Source of the DNA: Arthrobacter bussei
GTDB lineage: Bacteria; Actinomycetota; Actinomycetes; Actinomycetales; Micrococcaceae
Direction: 5' to 3'
Assembly: GCF_009377195.2 (NCBI RefSeq)
Contig: NZ_VJXX01000001.1
Span: 434,001 to 498,000 of the forward strand
Length of the DNA: 64,000 nucleotides
The notes under the pieces were generated by a model. The model saw only the letters and a list, made by a program, of their open reading frames with translations. It was not told the origin of the DNA and did no database searches. Positions 50,622-58,861 of this stretch are shown piece after piece (within the stretch, counting starts at the first letter, position 1; every line of letters starts with the position of its first letter). The position numbers were made by a program, and so were the translations under genes.

Positions 50622-51694
50622 CCGACACACCCGGCCGGCAGGACGCTTCCCGGAACTACCCGACGGCCGCCTCCGGAGGGTCCCACCCGGCCACCCGTCT
50701 GGCCGACCGCCCGGAGACGGAGCAGGGCGTCGAGACCGAGGACAGCCGGTCCGCGCGCGCGGCGCTGCTCCGGGTCCGCAGCGAGGTGGGCAAGTCCATC
50801 GTCGGGCAGGACGCCGCCGTGACCGGACTGCTGATCGGTCTCCTCGCCGACGGCCACGTGCTGCTCGAGGGTGTTCCCGGCGTAGCCAAGACCCTGCTCG
50901 TGCGGACGCTCGCAACTGCCCTCGACCTGGACACGAAGCGGGTCCAGTTCACCCCGGACCTCATGCCGGGTGACATCACCGGATCGCTCATCTACGAGTC
51001 CGCGACCTCGGAGTTCACGTTCCGCGAGGGCCCCGTCTTCACCAACATCCTGCTCGCCGACGAGATCAACCGGACGCCGCCCAAGACCCAGGCTTCACTC
51101 CTGGAGGCCATGGAGGAGCGCCAGGTATCGGTCGACGGCGTCTCCCGGGCGCTGCCGACGCCTTTCATCGTCGCGGCCACCCAGAACCCGGTCGAGTACG
51201 AGGGCACCTATCCCCTGCCCGAGGCGCAGCTGGACAGGTTCCTGCTCAAGCTCACGCTGCCTCTGCCCGGCCGGGAGGACGAGATCGAGGTGATCCGCCG
51301 GCACAGCGTCGGCTTCGACCCCCGCAACCTCGGTGCCGCCGGGATCCGTGCCGTCGCGGACGCCGGTGACGTCGACCGTGCCCGGGCGGCGGTGGACGCC
51401 GTGTCGATAGCTCCCGAGGTCCTCGCCTACATCGTGGACCTAGTCCGTGCCACGCGCAGCTCGCCGTCGTTCCAGTTGGGCGTGTCACCGCGCGGCGCCA
51501 CCGCCCTGCTCAACACCTCGCGCGCCTGGGCCTGGCTCTCGGGCCGGACGTTCGTGACGCCCGACGACGTCAAGGCCCTCACCCTGCCCGCGCTGCGCCA
51601 CCGCGTGGCCCTCAGGCCGGAGGCACAGATGGACGGGGTGGAGGTCGACGACGTCCTCGGCAGCATCCTCGGTACCGTCCCCGTCCCCCGGTAG
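50618..51694 (+). CDS. MoxR-family AAA+ ATPase
   Basis: 358-aa AAA+ chaperone-like ATPase. After a hydrophilic N-tail of about 45 residues come VGQDAAVTGLLIGLLADGHVLLEGVPGVAKT (Walker A GVPGVAKT), LADEINRTPPKTQASLLEAMEERQV (Walker B LLADEINR), the sensor-1 region IVAATQNPVEYEGTYPLPEAQLDRF and a C-terminal lid domain. MoxR ATPases act on partner proteins with VWA or DUF58 domains; the DUF58 gene follows. ATG 50618 overlaps the DUF4350 stop by four bases. Confidence 0.93.
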   Translation: MTDTPGRQDASRNYPTAASGGSHPATRLADRPETEQGVETEDSRSARAALLRVRSEVGKSIVGQDAAVTGLLIGLLADGHVLLEGVPGVAKTLLVRTLATALDLDTKRVQFTPDLMPGDITGSLIYESATSEFTFREGPVFTNILLADEINRTPPKTQASLLEAMEERQVSVDGVSRALPTPFIVAATQNPVEYEGTYPLPEAQLDRFLLKLTLPLPGREDEIEVIRRHSVGFDPRNLGAAGIRAVADAGDVDRARAAVDAVSIAPEVLAYIVDLVRATRSSPSFQLGVSPRGATALLNTSRAWAWLSGRTFVTPDDVKALTLPALRHRVALRPEAQMDGVEVDDVLGSILGTVPVPR

Positions 51695-51751
51695 ACCGAC
51701 CCCACCGCAGGGCCGCCGCACGGACCGTGCGGGGTCCGAGAGGAGTTCACC

Positions 51752-53044
51752 GTGGTCATCACCGGCCGCTTCGTCCTGCTGGCGCTGCTCGGCGTCGTGC
51801 CCGTCGTCCTGTTCCCGGGCGCGACGTCGATCCTGCTGTGGGCCGCCCTGCTCGCCGTCCTCGCGGCGGCGGACGCAGCACTCGCCGCGTCGCCGAGGCG
51901 TGTGGGCATCGTCCGGACCCTGCCGGACAGCGTGCGGCTCGGCGAGGAGTGCACCAGCGCGCTCGTGCTGCGCAATGACACGGCGAGGAGGCTGCGTGCC
52001 ACCGTGCGGGAGGCCTGGCAACCGTCTGCCGGCGCACGCGATCCGGAGCAGCGCGTCGTGGTGCCGCCGGGCGAGGCGCGGCGGATGTCCGTGCTCCTGC
52101 AGCCCTCCAGACGCGGGATCCTGCGGGTCGGCGCCGTCACCATCCGCAGTTCCGGCCCGCTGGGGATGGCGGCGCGCCAGCTGGCCGTTCCCGCTCCGGG
52201 CGTCCTGCGGGTCCTGCCCCCGTTCAACTCCAAGCGCCACCTGCCCTCGAAGCTGCGCCGGCTGCGGGAGCTCGACGGGCAGTCCGCCGTGCAGATCCGG
52301 GGTGCGGGCACCGAGTTCGACTCCCTGCGTGACTACGTGCGGGGCGACGACGTCCGATCGATCGACTGGCGCGCCACGGCACGCCGACGCGACACGGTCG
52401 TACGGACGTGGCGCCCGGAGCGGGACCGTCGCGTCGTCGTCCTGCTGGACACCTCGCGCACGTCCGCTGCGCGGGTGCTGGACGAACCCCGGCTGGACAC
52501 CGGGATCGAGGCGGCACTGCTGCTGTCCGTGCTCGCCGAGCGGGGCGGCGACAAGGTGCACTTCCTGGCGTTCGACCGCAGGTTGCGCGCGCGCGTCGAC
52601 TCGACGGCGAAGGGCAACCTCCTCAGTTCCCTCGTGACGGCGATGGCGCCCCTGGAGGCGGAGCTGATCGAGGCGGACTGGTCCCGGGTCCCGGCGCAGG
52701 TACGCGCGGCGTCGGCGCACCGCTCGCTCGTGGTGCTGCTGACGTCCCTCGACGCGGGCGCGGTGGAGGAGGGCCTGCTGCCGGCCCTGCCCGGCCTCAC
52801 CGAACGCCACGTGGTCGTGGTGGCGTCGGTCCGCGATCCGCGGCTCGAGGAGATGCGGGACGACCGGACGACGGCGGCGGCGACGTTCCGTGCGGCCGCC
52901 GCCGAACGCGCCCTGCTCGATCGCGCAGCCGTGGCGCAGCAGATCCGGTTGCTGGGGGCGGAGGTCGTGGACGCCGTGCCGTCCGAGCTGCCGCCGCAGC
53001 TGGCCGACGCGTACATCCGCCTCAAGGCCGCCGGCCGGCTGTGA
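51752..53044 (+). CDS. DUF58 domain-containing membrane protein
   Basis: 430 aa. Two N-terminal membrane segments (FVLLALLGVVPVVLFPG, ILLWAALLAVLAAADAALA) precede a beta-rich region and the DUF58 core: ELDGQSAVQIRGAGTEFDSLRDYVRGDDVRSIDWRATARR, then VVVLLDTSRTS with a VWA-like metal-site start. This is the standard partner of MoxR. GTG 51752 follows AGGAG by six bases, with a 57-bp gap after moxR. Its stop overlaps a GTG of a small downstream frame (GTGA). Role in envelope homeostasis is inferred from the family context. Confidence 0.9.
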   Translation: MVITGRFVLLALLGVVPVVLFPGATSILLWAALLAVLAAADAALAASPRRVGIVRTLPDSVRLGEECTSALVLRNDTARRLRATVREAWQPSAGARDPEQRVVVPPGEARRMSVLLQPSRRGILRVGAVTIRSSGPLGMAARQLAVPAPGVLRVLPPFNSKRHLPSKLRRLRELDGQSAVQIRGAGTEFDSLRDYVRGDDVRSIDWRATARRRDTVVRTWRPERDRRVVVLLDTSRTSAARVLDEPRLDTGIEAALLLSVLAERGGDKVHFLAFDRRLRARVDSTAKGNLLSSLVTAMAPLEAELIEADWSRVPAQVRAASAHRSLVVLLTSLDAGAVEEGLLPALPGLTERHVVVVASVRDPRLEEMRDDRTTAAATFRAAAAERALLDRAAVAQQIRLLGAEVVDAVPSELPPQLADAYIRLKAAGRL

Positions 53045-53232
53045 CGGGATTGCCTGTCCGTCGAGGCGCCCGGGGTACGCCTCGCTCCCCCCGTGCGATG
53101 CGCGACCGCCTGGTGGACGCGCTCGGTGCGGAACCCGAGGTCCCGGGCAGCCCCCGGCTGCGCACGCACGCACGGCCCACCGTGCGCGTCATGGTTGACT
53201 GGTTGTCCGAGCGACGGAAGTGGGCAGCATGA
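53041..53232 (+). CDS. Candidate 63-aa protein bridging DUF58 and DUF4166 genes
   Basis: Starts at a GTG overlapping the DUF58 stop (GTGA, 53041-53044) and ends with a TGA overlapping the ATG of the DUF4166 gene (ATGA, 53229-53232), so it would fill the gap with two translational couplings. The sequence is Arg-rich; residues 20-63 (MRDRLVDALGAEPEV to MVDWLSERRKWAA) look amphipathic helical. Third-position G/C is about 78 percent, lower than in its neighbours. No family is recognised. It may be a real small protein or a chance open frame. Confidence 0.4.
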   Translation: MTGLPVRRGARGTPRSPRAMRDRLVDALGAEPEVPGSPRLRTHARPTVRVMVDWLSERRKWAA

Positions 53233-53897
53233 CCTCGATCTACCAGCAGGCGATGGGTACAGGGTTCGGACGACTCCAGCCCGAGCTGCGCGAGTATTTC
53301 GGCCTGCATGCCGGCAGTGGCCTCGCCGGCCACGGGCGGGGTGTGTTCGACGTCGCCGGTTCCCCCGCGTGGTTCGCGCGGCCGGCCTTCCGGCTGACAG
53401 CGCTCGAGAACGCGTTCTTCCCCGAGTACAACACCGACGTGCCGTTCACGATCGACAACTACCCGCACACCGATCCGTTCGGACGCCCGGCCCTCACGGC
53501 GCGCCGTGAACTGGACTTCGGCACCGCGGTGCGGGTCTTCGAGGACACCACCTCGCTGCAGGACGGCATCCTCACGGACTACGTTGGGCGGCACCGCCGG
53601 ATGGCCACGCTCCTGACGTGCACCGCCTCGGAGCAGGGCCGCATGCGCATGGTCTCCTCGCAGACGCGCGTGTTCGCAGGGCTCCGGCTCCCCCTGCCCG
53701 ACGCCCTCGGCGCACTCGCCTACGTCGAGCAGTGGTGGGACGACGACCTCGGCGCCTTCCGCATCACGACGAACGTCATCCACCGGCAGCTGGGCACCCT
53801 GCTCGTGTACGCGGGGGTGTTCGAGTACGCCACCCATCCGTTCGACGGCGCCCTGCCCGCGACCGCACGGCCGAGCCGTTGGGAACAGCGCGTCTGA
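53229..53897 (+). CDS. DUF4166 domain-containing protein
   Basis: 222 aa, soluble. It begins SIYQQAMGTGFGRLQPELREYFGL, the typical opening of DUF4166 (Y-x-A-x-G-x-x-F-x-x-L-x-P-x-L), and has NAFFPEYNTDVPFTIDNYPHTDPFGRPALTARRELDF and a WWDDDLGAFRITTNVI segment near the end. ATG 53229 is preferred; a GTG at 53220 would add three residues. It occupies the end of the MoxR/DUF58 operon where other actinobacteria often carry SpoIIM- and RDD-like genes. Its last codons lie in the 87-bp duplicated segment. Function unknown. Confidence 0.82.
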   Translation: MTSIYQQAMGTGFGRLQPELREYFGLHAGSGLAGHGRGVFDVAGSPAWFARPAFRLTALENAFFPEYNTDVPFTIDNYPHTDPFGRPALTARRELDFGTAVRVFEDTTSLQDGILTDYVGRHRRMATLLTCTASEQGRMRMVSSQTRVFAGLRLPLPDALGALAYVEQWWDDDLGAFRITTNVIHRQLGTLLVYAGVFEYATHPFDGALPATARPSRWEQRV

Positions 53898-54059
53898 CGG
53901 TCGCCGCGGTCAGCCCTCCGCGCGCACCTCGTCGAGGGCGTCCGCGGCCTGGGCCAGTCGCGTCAGGGCCCGCAGCGCGTCTGACGGTCGCCGCGGTCAG
54001 CCCTCCGCGCGCACCTGGTCGAGGGCGTCCGCGGCCTGGGCCAGTCGCGTCAGGGCCCG
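53886..54059. repeat. 87-bp tandem direct duplication at a convergent gene junction
   Basis: 53886-53972 and 53973-54059 are two head-to-tail copies of an 87-bp unit that differ at one position (C 53930, G 54017). The first copy includes the end of the DUF4166 gene and the second the last codons of the MetE-like gene. 87 is 29 codons. Confidence 0.97.
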
Positions 54060-55034
54060 CACCGCGTCCGCCGGCGAGCGCGTGGCGAGGCCCGACGGCG
54101 TCGTGACCGTCACGGCCGAGAGGGCTCGCGGCGGGAGGCCGACGCGACGCCAGGCGGCGAGGACCGGCTCCACGAGCGCGCTGACCTGTGGAGTGATGGC
54201 CCGCGGATCCAGGATCGCCAGCCAGAGCGCCCGACCGGCCTCGACGTCCTCGGCGAGCGCCTCCCACTGTCGGTCGGAGATCGCGGGCAGCTGCAGGGCC
54301 AGGGCCGTGCCGGCCACCTCGCGGGCCGCTTCCAGCGCGGTGTCCGTGGTACCGAGGGCGAGCACGGTGCCGACCGCTCCGGCGGCCAGGACCGACGACG
54401 CCACGAGGCCCCACGCCTCCGTCGCCTCGCGCCGGTCGATCGCGCGGAGGGTACGGTAGCCGCTGGCCGTCGGCACCCGGCCGCTGAGGATCCTGTCCGC
54501 ATCGGGTTCGTCGAACTGGATGACGAGGTCCGCGCCGCGCGCCACGGAGGACACGCGCCGGACGACGTCGGCCGCGCCCGCGGCCAACGACGCGTAGAGC
54601 TCCCGCCGGGCCCCGTGGTCGATCAGGACGCGTTCGCCGCTGTGCAGGTGCAGCCCGGCGGCCAGCGACAGCGGACCGTGCAGGTGCAGCTTCAATGCGG
54701 CAGCAGGACGGTCCTCGGCGCCCGCGATGTCCCCGAGCGCGTTCAGGTCGGAGGACAGCGCGGATTCGGCGCGGCGCTGGTCGGCCCCGGGGCGCTGGAC
54801 GAGACGCCATCCGTGCGGCTGCAGGTCGAACGGCAGCTCGACGAGCATCCCCAGGGTGCGGCCGACGTCGTCACTCCCGGGTCCGCGCGCGGGCAGGGCC
54901 GGGAGGAAGGGTATGTTCGCCCCGCCGAACTCGCCGCGCACCGCGCGGTCGGCCTCGAGGGGATCGGTCCCGGGCCAGTCCCCCGCAGCCGTCGCCCTGA
55001 CGGTCGCGGAGCCGATCTCAGGCACGGGGCCCAC
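53997..55034 (-). CDS. MetE C-terminal-domain-like protein lacking all cysteines
   Basis: 345 aa, resembling the C-terminal (catalytic) barrel domain of cobalamin-independent methionine synthase and the mycobacterial protein Rv3015c. Recognisable pieces are LKLHLHGPLSLAAGLHLH, ADLVIQFDEPDAD and ALSAVTVTTPSGLATRSP-type C-terminal strand. True MetE binds zinc with one His and two Cys; this protein has no cysteine at all, so it cannot have the normal zinc site. GTG 55034 has GGAGG seven bases upstream and overlaps the chorismate mutase gene by 17 bp. It ends inside the 87-bp duplication. Methyltransferase activity is doubtful. Confidence 0.68.
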   Translation of the reverse strand: MGPVPEIGSATVRATAAGDWPGTDPLEADRAVRGEFGGANIPFLPALPARGPGSDDVGRTLGMLVELPFDLQPHGWRLVQRPGADQRRAESALSSDLNALGDIAGAEDRPAAALKLHLHGPLSLAAGLHLHSGERVLIDHGARRELYASLAAGAADVVRRVSSVARGADLVIQFDEPDADRILSGRVPTASGYRTLRAIDRREATEAWGLVASSVLAAGAVGTVLALGTTDTALEAAREVAGTALALQLPAISDRQWEALAEDVEAGRALWLAILDPRAITPQVSALVEPVLAAWRRVGLPPRALSAVTVTTPSGLATRSPADAVRALTRLAQAADALDQVRAEG

Positions 55035-55395
55035 CGGTCGCCTCCGGACGGCGGTTCTCCGAGATGGCCTGGTGGTGCCGGATGACCTCGGAGATGATGA
55101 AGTTCAGGAACTTCTCGGCGAACGCGGGGTCGAGCTGCGCCTCCTCGGCGAGCATCCGGAGCCGGGCGATCTGCGCCGCCTCGCGCTGCGGGTCCCCGGC
55201 GGGCAGATCGTGCTCGGCCTTCAGGTGGCCCACGCGCTGCGTCGCCTTGAAGCGTTCGGCCAGCAGGTAGACGAGGGTCGCGTCGATGTTGTCGATCGAG
55301 CTCCTCACGGAGAGCAGTTCGGCCATCACCTCGGGGGCGACGCCCCCTGCGAGCGAGCTGGCAGACGGGTCGAAACCACTGCGGGGATGCGTCAT
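55018..55395 (-). CDS. Chorismate mutase, AroQ type
   Basis: 125 aa. Converts chorismate to prephenate for Phe/Tyr synthesis. The all-helical AroQ pattern is clear: VRSSIDNIDATLVYLLAERFKATQRVGHLKAEHDLPAGDPQREAAQIARL, with the conserved Arg, Lys and Asp of the active site, then a helix FAEKFLNFIISEVIRHHQAI. There is no signal peptide, so it is cytoplasmic. ATG 55395 is taken; upstream frame is out of the coding region and antisense. It is 43 bp after mnmA in the same direction and overlaps the MetE-like gene. Confidence 0.9.
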   Translation of the reverse strand: MTHPRSGFDPSASSLAGGVAPEVMAELLSVRSSIDNIDATLVYLLAERFKATQRVGHLKAEHDLPAGDPQREAAQIARLRMLAEEAQLDPAFAEKFLNFIISEVIRHHQAISENRRPEATGGPRA

Positions 55396-55438
55396 GACTC
55401 CAGTCAAGCAGACCCCGGAGGGGGTCCGTGAACTGCGA

Positions 55439-56578
55439 CTAGCCCTCGGCCGCCGCGAGGTCCGGTCGGAGCGCGGAGCGAGCGGCGTCGATGGTCGCCT
55501 GCCCGAGGACACGCGTGCCCTGGTAGAGCACCACGGTCTGGCCCGGGGCGACGCCGCGCATGGGCTCGACCAACCGGACCACGAGCGTCGTGGCGCCCGC
55601 GCCTGCGTGGACGCGTGCCCGGGCGGCGACGGGATCGCCGTGTGCACGCACCTGCGCCATGCAGTCGAACTCCTCACCCGTGGCGACCTCCCCGATCGGC
55701 AGGCCTGCCCAGGACACCTTGATGCCGGTCATCTCATCGATCGCGAGCAGGTGCTCGGGGCCGACGACGACCTCGTTCTGCTTGGGCCGGATCTCGAGGA
55801 CGAAGCGGGGCTTGCCGTCCGCGGCGGGCGTGCCGAGCTTGAGGCCGCGACGCTGGCCGACGGTGAACGCATTGGCGCCGGGGTGGCTGCCGAGCCGCTG
55901 ACCGTCGACGTCGAGGATGTCCCCTTCGGTCATCTCGATCCGCTCCTCGAGCCAGCCGCGCGTATCGCCATCCGGGATGAAGCAGATGTCGTGGCTGTCG
56001 GGCTTGTTCGCCACCGAGAGGCCCCTGCGCTCGGCCTCGGCGCGGACCTCGGCCTTCGACGGCGTCTCGGCGAGCGGGAACATCGAGTGCCGGAGCTGCT
56101 CGTGCGTCAGGACCCCGAGCACGTAGGACTGGTCCTTCGCCCAGTCGGCGGCGCGGTGCAGCTCAGGGTTGCCGTCGGCGTCCTCGACGACTTTGGCGTA
56201 GTGTCCGGTGCAGACGGCGTCGAACCCGAGGGCCAGGGCCTTCTCGAGGAGTGCGGCGAACTTGATGCGCTCGTTGCAGCGCATGCAGGGGTTCGGGGTG
56301 CGTCCGGCGGCGTACTCGGCGACGAAGTCGTCCACGACGTCCGCCTTGAACCGCTCCGAGAAGTCCCAGACGTAGTAGGGGATGCCGAGGATGTCGCAGG
56401 CGCGCCAGGCGTCCCTCGAGTCCTCGATGGTGCAGCAGCCCCGGCTGCCCGTCCGGAGCGTCCCGGGCATCCTGGACAGCGCGAGGTGGACGCCGACGAC
56501 GTCATGCCCCGCCTCGACCGCCCGTGCCGCCGCCACCGCGGAATCGACGCCGCCGCTCATCGCTGCCAGTACCCTCAT
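55439..56578 (-). CDS. mnmA: tRNA-specific 2-thiouridylase
   Basis: 379-aa enzyme that thiolates U34 of tRNA(Lys, Glu, Gln), taking sulfur from a cysteine desulfurase. The N-terminal PP-loop is [17 protein letters not shown]. The first catalytic Cys is in [12 protein letters not shown] (about residue 98) and the second in [12 protein letters not shown] (about 195); GHYAKV and [10 protein letters not shown] are also conserved. The start overlaps the stop of the cysteine desulfurase by four bases, placing sulfur donor and acceptor in one operon, the same arrangement as Rv3025c-Rv3024c. Confidence 0.95.
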   Translation of the reverse strand: MRVLAAMSGGVDSAVAAARAVEAGHDVVGVHLALSRMPGTLRTGSRGCCTIEDSRDAWRACDILGIPYYVWDFSERFKADVVDDFVAEYAAGRTPNPCMRCNERIKFAALLEKALALGFDAVCTGHYAKVVEDADGNPELHRAADWAKDQSYVLGVLTHEQLRHSMFPLAETPSKAEVRAEAERRGLSVANKPDSHDICFIPDGDTRGWLEERIEMTEGDILDVDGQRLGSHPGANAFTVGQRRGLKLGTPAADGKPRFVLEIRPKQNEVVVGPEHLLAIDEMTGIKVSWAGLPIGEVATGEEFDCMAQVRAHGDPVAARARVHAGAGATTLVVRLVEPMRGVAPGQTVVLYQGTRVLGQATIDAARSALRPDLAAAEG

Positions 56579-57801
56579 GCCGAAAAACCCGTCCCTGCCG
56601 TCTGGATGGTCGATGCGTGTCCTGCCATGCCCGCCGTACGGGCGCGCCCGTAGGCGTCACCGATGGCACCCACCACCGCGTCAACGTCGTCCTCCGTGGA
56701 TGTATGCCCGAGGCTGAAACGCTGCGCACCGCGGGCCTCGTCCTCGCTCAGGCCCATGGCGAGGAGGACGTGCGAGGGCCGCGGGACGCCGGCGGTGCAG
56801 GCCGAGCCGGTCGAGGACTCGATGCCCGCCAGGTCGAGGAGGAACAGGAGCGAATCCCCCTCGCAGCCGGGGAAGGTGAAGTGGACGTTGCCGGGCAGGC
56901 GCGCGCCCTCGGGTGCGGGGTGCGGTATCCCGCGCAGGACGGCGTCGGGCACCTGGCGCGCGATGCCCTCGATCAGGCGGTTCCTGAGCCGCGCGAGACG
57001 CGGCGCCTCGACGGGAAGGTGCGCGACGGCGTCGTCCGCGGCGGCCGCGAAGCCCGCGATGCCCGCGCCGTCGAGCGTGCCCGATCGGATGTCCCGCTCC
57101 TGTCCGCCGCCGTGCTGCACGGGCGTCAGGGTGACGTCGCGGCGGACGAGGAGCGCGCCGACTCCCACCGGTCCGCCGATCTTGTGGGCGCTGACGGCCA
57201 TGGTGGCGAGTCCGGAGGCGGCGAAGGAGACCGGCAGGGAACCGAAGGCCTGGACCGCGTCGCTGTGGACCGGGATGCCGTACCGGGCGGCTTCGGCGAC
57301 GACGGCCTCGACGGGCTGCACCGTCCCGACCTCGTTGTTGGCCCACATGACCGTGGCGAGGGCCGTACGCTCCGGCGCTTCCGCGAGCGCGGCCTCAAGG
57401 GCGTCGAGTGACACGACGCCGGCAGCGTCGACGGGCAGCCACACGACCTCGGCCCCCTCGTGCCGCTCGAGCCACTCGACCGTGTCCTGCACCGCGTGGT
57501 GTTCCACGGCACTGCAGAGGATGCGGGTGCGCGCCGCGTCGGCGGACCTGCGCGCCCAGTAGAGGCCCTTGATGGCGAGGTTGTCCGCCTCGGTGCCGCC
57601 GGAGGTGAAGACGACCTCCGAGGCGTGTGCTCCGGCGGCCGCAGCGAGCGTCTCGCGGGATTCCTCCACCGACCGCCGGGCACGACGACCCGAGCCGTGC
57701 AGCGAGGAGGGATTGCCGCTGCGGCTGAGTTCGAGGGTGAGTGCGGCGAGCGCCGGCGCCGAGATGGGCGTGGTCGCCGCGTGATCGACATACACGGGCA
57801 T
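56575..57801 (-). CDS. Cysteine desulfurase (NifS/IscS-like)
   Basis: 408-aa PLP enzyme releasing sulfur from cysteine. [16 protein letters not shown] opens the fold; [14 protein letters not shown] and AVEHHAV bind PLP; the Schiff-base lysine is in [10 protein letters not shown] (about residue 205); the catalytic cysteine is in [17 protein letters not shown] (about 330). The short active-site loop suits IscS-type dedicated donors. It overlaps mnmA by four bases, so tRNA thiolation is the likely purpose. Divergent from the FolP2-like gene across about 115 bp. Confidence 0.95.
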   Translation of the reverse strand: MPVYVDHAATTPISAPALAALTLELSRSGNPSSLHGSGRRARRSVEESRETLAAAAGAHASEVVFTSGGTEADNLAIKGLYWARRSADAARTRILCSAVEHHAVQDTVEWLERHEGAEVVWLPVDAAGVVSLDALEAALAEAPERTALATVMWANNEVGTVQPVEAVVAEAARYGIPVHSDAVQAFGSLPVSFAASGLATMAVSAHKIGGPVGVGALLVRRDVTLTPVQHGGGQERDIRSGTLDGAGIAGFAAAADDAVAHLPVEAPRLARLRNRLIEGIARQVPDAVLRGIPHPAPEGARLPGNVHFTFPGCEGDSLLFLLDLAGIESSTGSACTAGVPRPSHVLLAMGLSEDEARGAQRFSLGHTSTEDDVDAVVGAIGDAYGRARTAGMAGHASTIQTAGTGFSA

Positions 57802-57916
57802 GCTCCGATTCTACGGGCGCCACGCCGCGCAGCCCATTCCGGTGGCGCCGGTCACGGTGGCGGTGCCACCTCGGACCTGCAGCGGGACGCGCAGGGTGCA
57901 GTGGTATGAATGCAGG

Positions 57917-58861
57917 GTGGACAGTCACGCAGCGGCTCCTTCCTCGCCCGGCACCTATCTGCCCGGCTTCCGGCACGCGGTACACACCTTCGGCACGCGC
58001 ACCGTCGACTTCGACCGCCAGGTCGCCCTGATGGCCGTCATCAACCGGACCCCGGACTCCTTCTACGACGGTGGAGCGACCTTCGCGCTCCAGGCCGCGG
58101 TGGACGCCTCCCTGAAGGCCGTCGACGACGGCGCGGACTGGGTGGACATCGGTGGCGCGCCGTTCTCCCCCGGCGAGCCCATCCCCGCCGCCGAAGAAGC
58201 CGATCGGATCGTCCCGGTCATCAGCGCCGTGCGCGCGGTGTCGGAGGTGATCATCTCCGCGGACACCTTCCTTCCCGAGGTGGCACGCCAGGCGCTCGCG
58301 GCCGGGGCGAATGTCGTCAACGACACGACCGGCCTGCGGGACCCGGACATGGCCGCGGTCGTGGCCGAGGCCGGCGCGCACCTCGTGATCACCCACAGCC
58401 TCGCGGCTCCCCGCACGGTCTATCCGCGTCCCACCTACGACGACGTCGTCCGCGAGGTCGCGGAGTTCCTCGTCCGCAGGGTCGACGACGCCGTCCGGCT
58501 CGGCATCGGCGAGGACCGGATCCTCGTCGACCCGGGGCACGACCTCAACAAGAACACGCTGCACTCGCTGGAGATCACGCGACGGTTCGCGGAGATCGCG
58601 GGCCTCGGCTTCCCGACGCTCGCCGCCGTCTCCAACAAGGACTTCATCGGCGAGACACTCGACCGCCCGAAGCGCGAGCGGGTGGAGGGGTCGCTCGCGG
58701 CGGCCGTCATCTGCATCCTCGGCGGTGCCCGGGTGCTCCGCATGCACAACGTCGCGGCATCCCGCGCGGCGATCGATCTCACCGAGGCGGTCCTCGGCTG
58801 GCGCGAACCCCTTCACCTCCGCCACAACATGGGCGACTACAACGAACCGGCGGCCCCATGA
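57917..58861 (+). CDS. folP2: FolP2-like dihydropteroate synthase homologue
   Basis: About 314 aa, TIM-barrel DHPS family. The sequence follows mycobacterial FolP2 (Rv1207) rather than FolP1: MAVINRTPDSFYDGGATF, DIGGAPFSPGEP in place of the DHPS (E)STRPG loop, ILVDPGHDLNKNT, and LAAVSNKDFIGETL where true DHPS has SRKS. Residues binding pABA and pterin phosphate are therefore altered. FolP2 from M. leprae lacks DHPS activity (established knowledge). GTG 57917 is the most plausible start; GTG 57896 is an alternative. It overlaps the RibD-like gene by four bases. Confidence 0.88.
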   Translation: MDSHAAAPSSPGTYLPGFRHAVHTFGTRTVDFDRQVALMAVINRTPDSFYDGGATFALQAAVDASLKAVDDGADWVDIGGAPFSPGEPIPAAEEADRIVPVISAVRAVSEVIISADTFLPEVARQALAAGANVVNDTTGLRDPDMAAVVAEAGAHLVITHSLAAPRTVYPRPTYDDVVREVAEFLVRRVDDAVRLGIGEDRILVDPGHDLNKNTLHSLEITRRFAEIAGLGFPTLAAVSNKDFIGETLDRPKRERVEGSLAAAVICILGGARVLRMHNVAASRAAIDLTEAVLGWREPLHLRHNMGDYNEPAAP

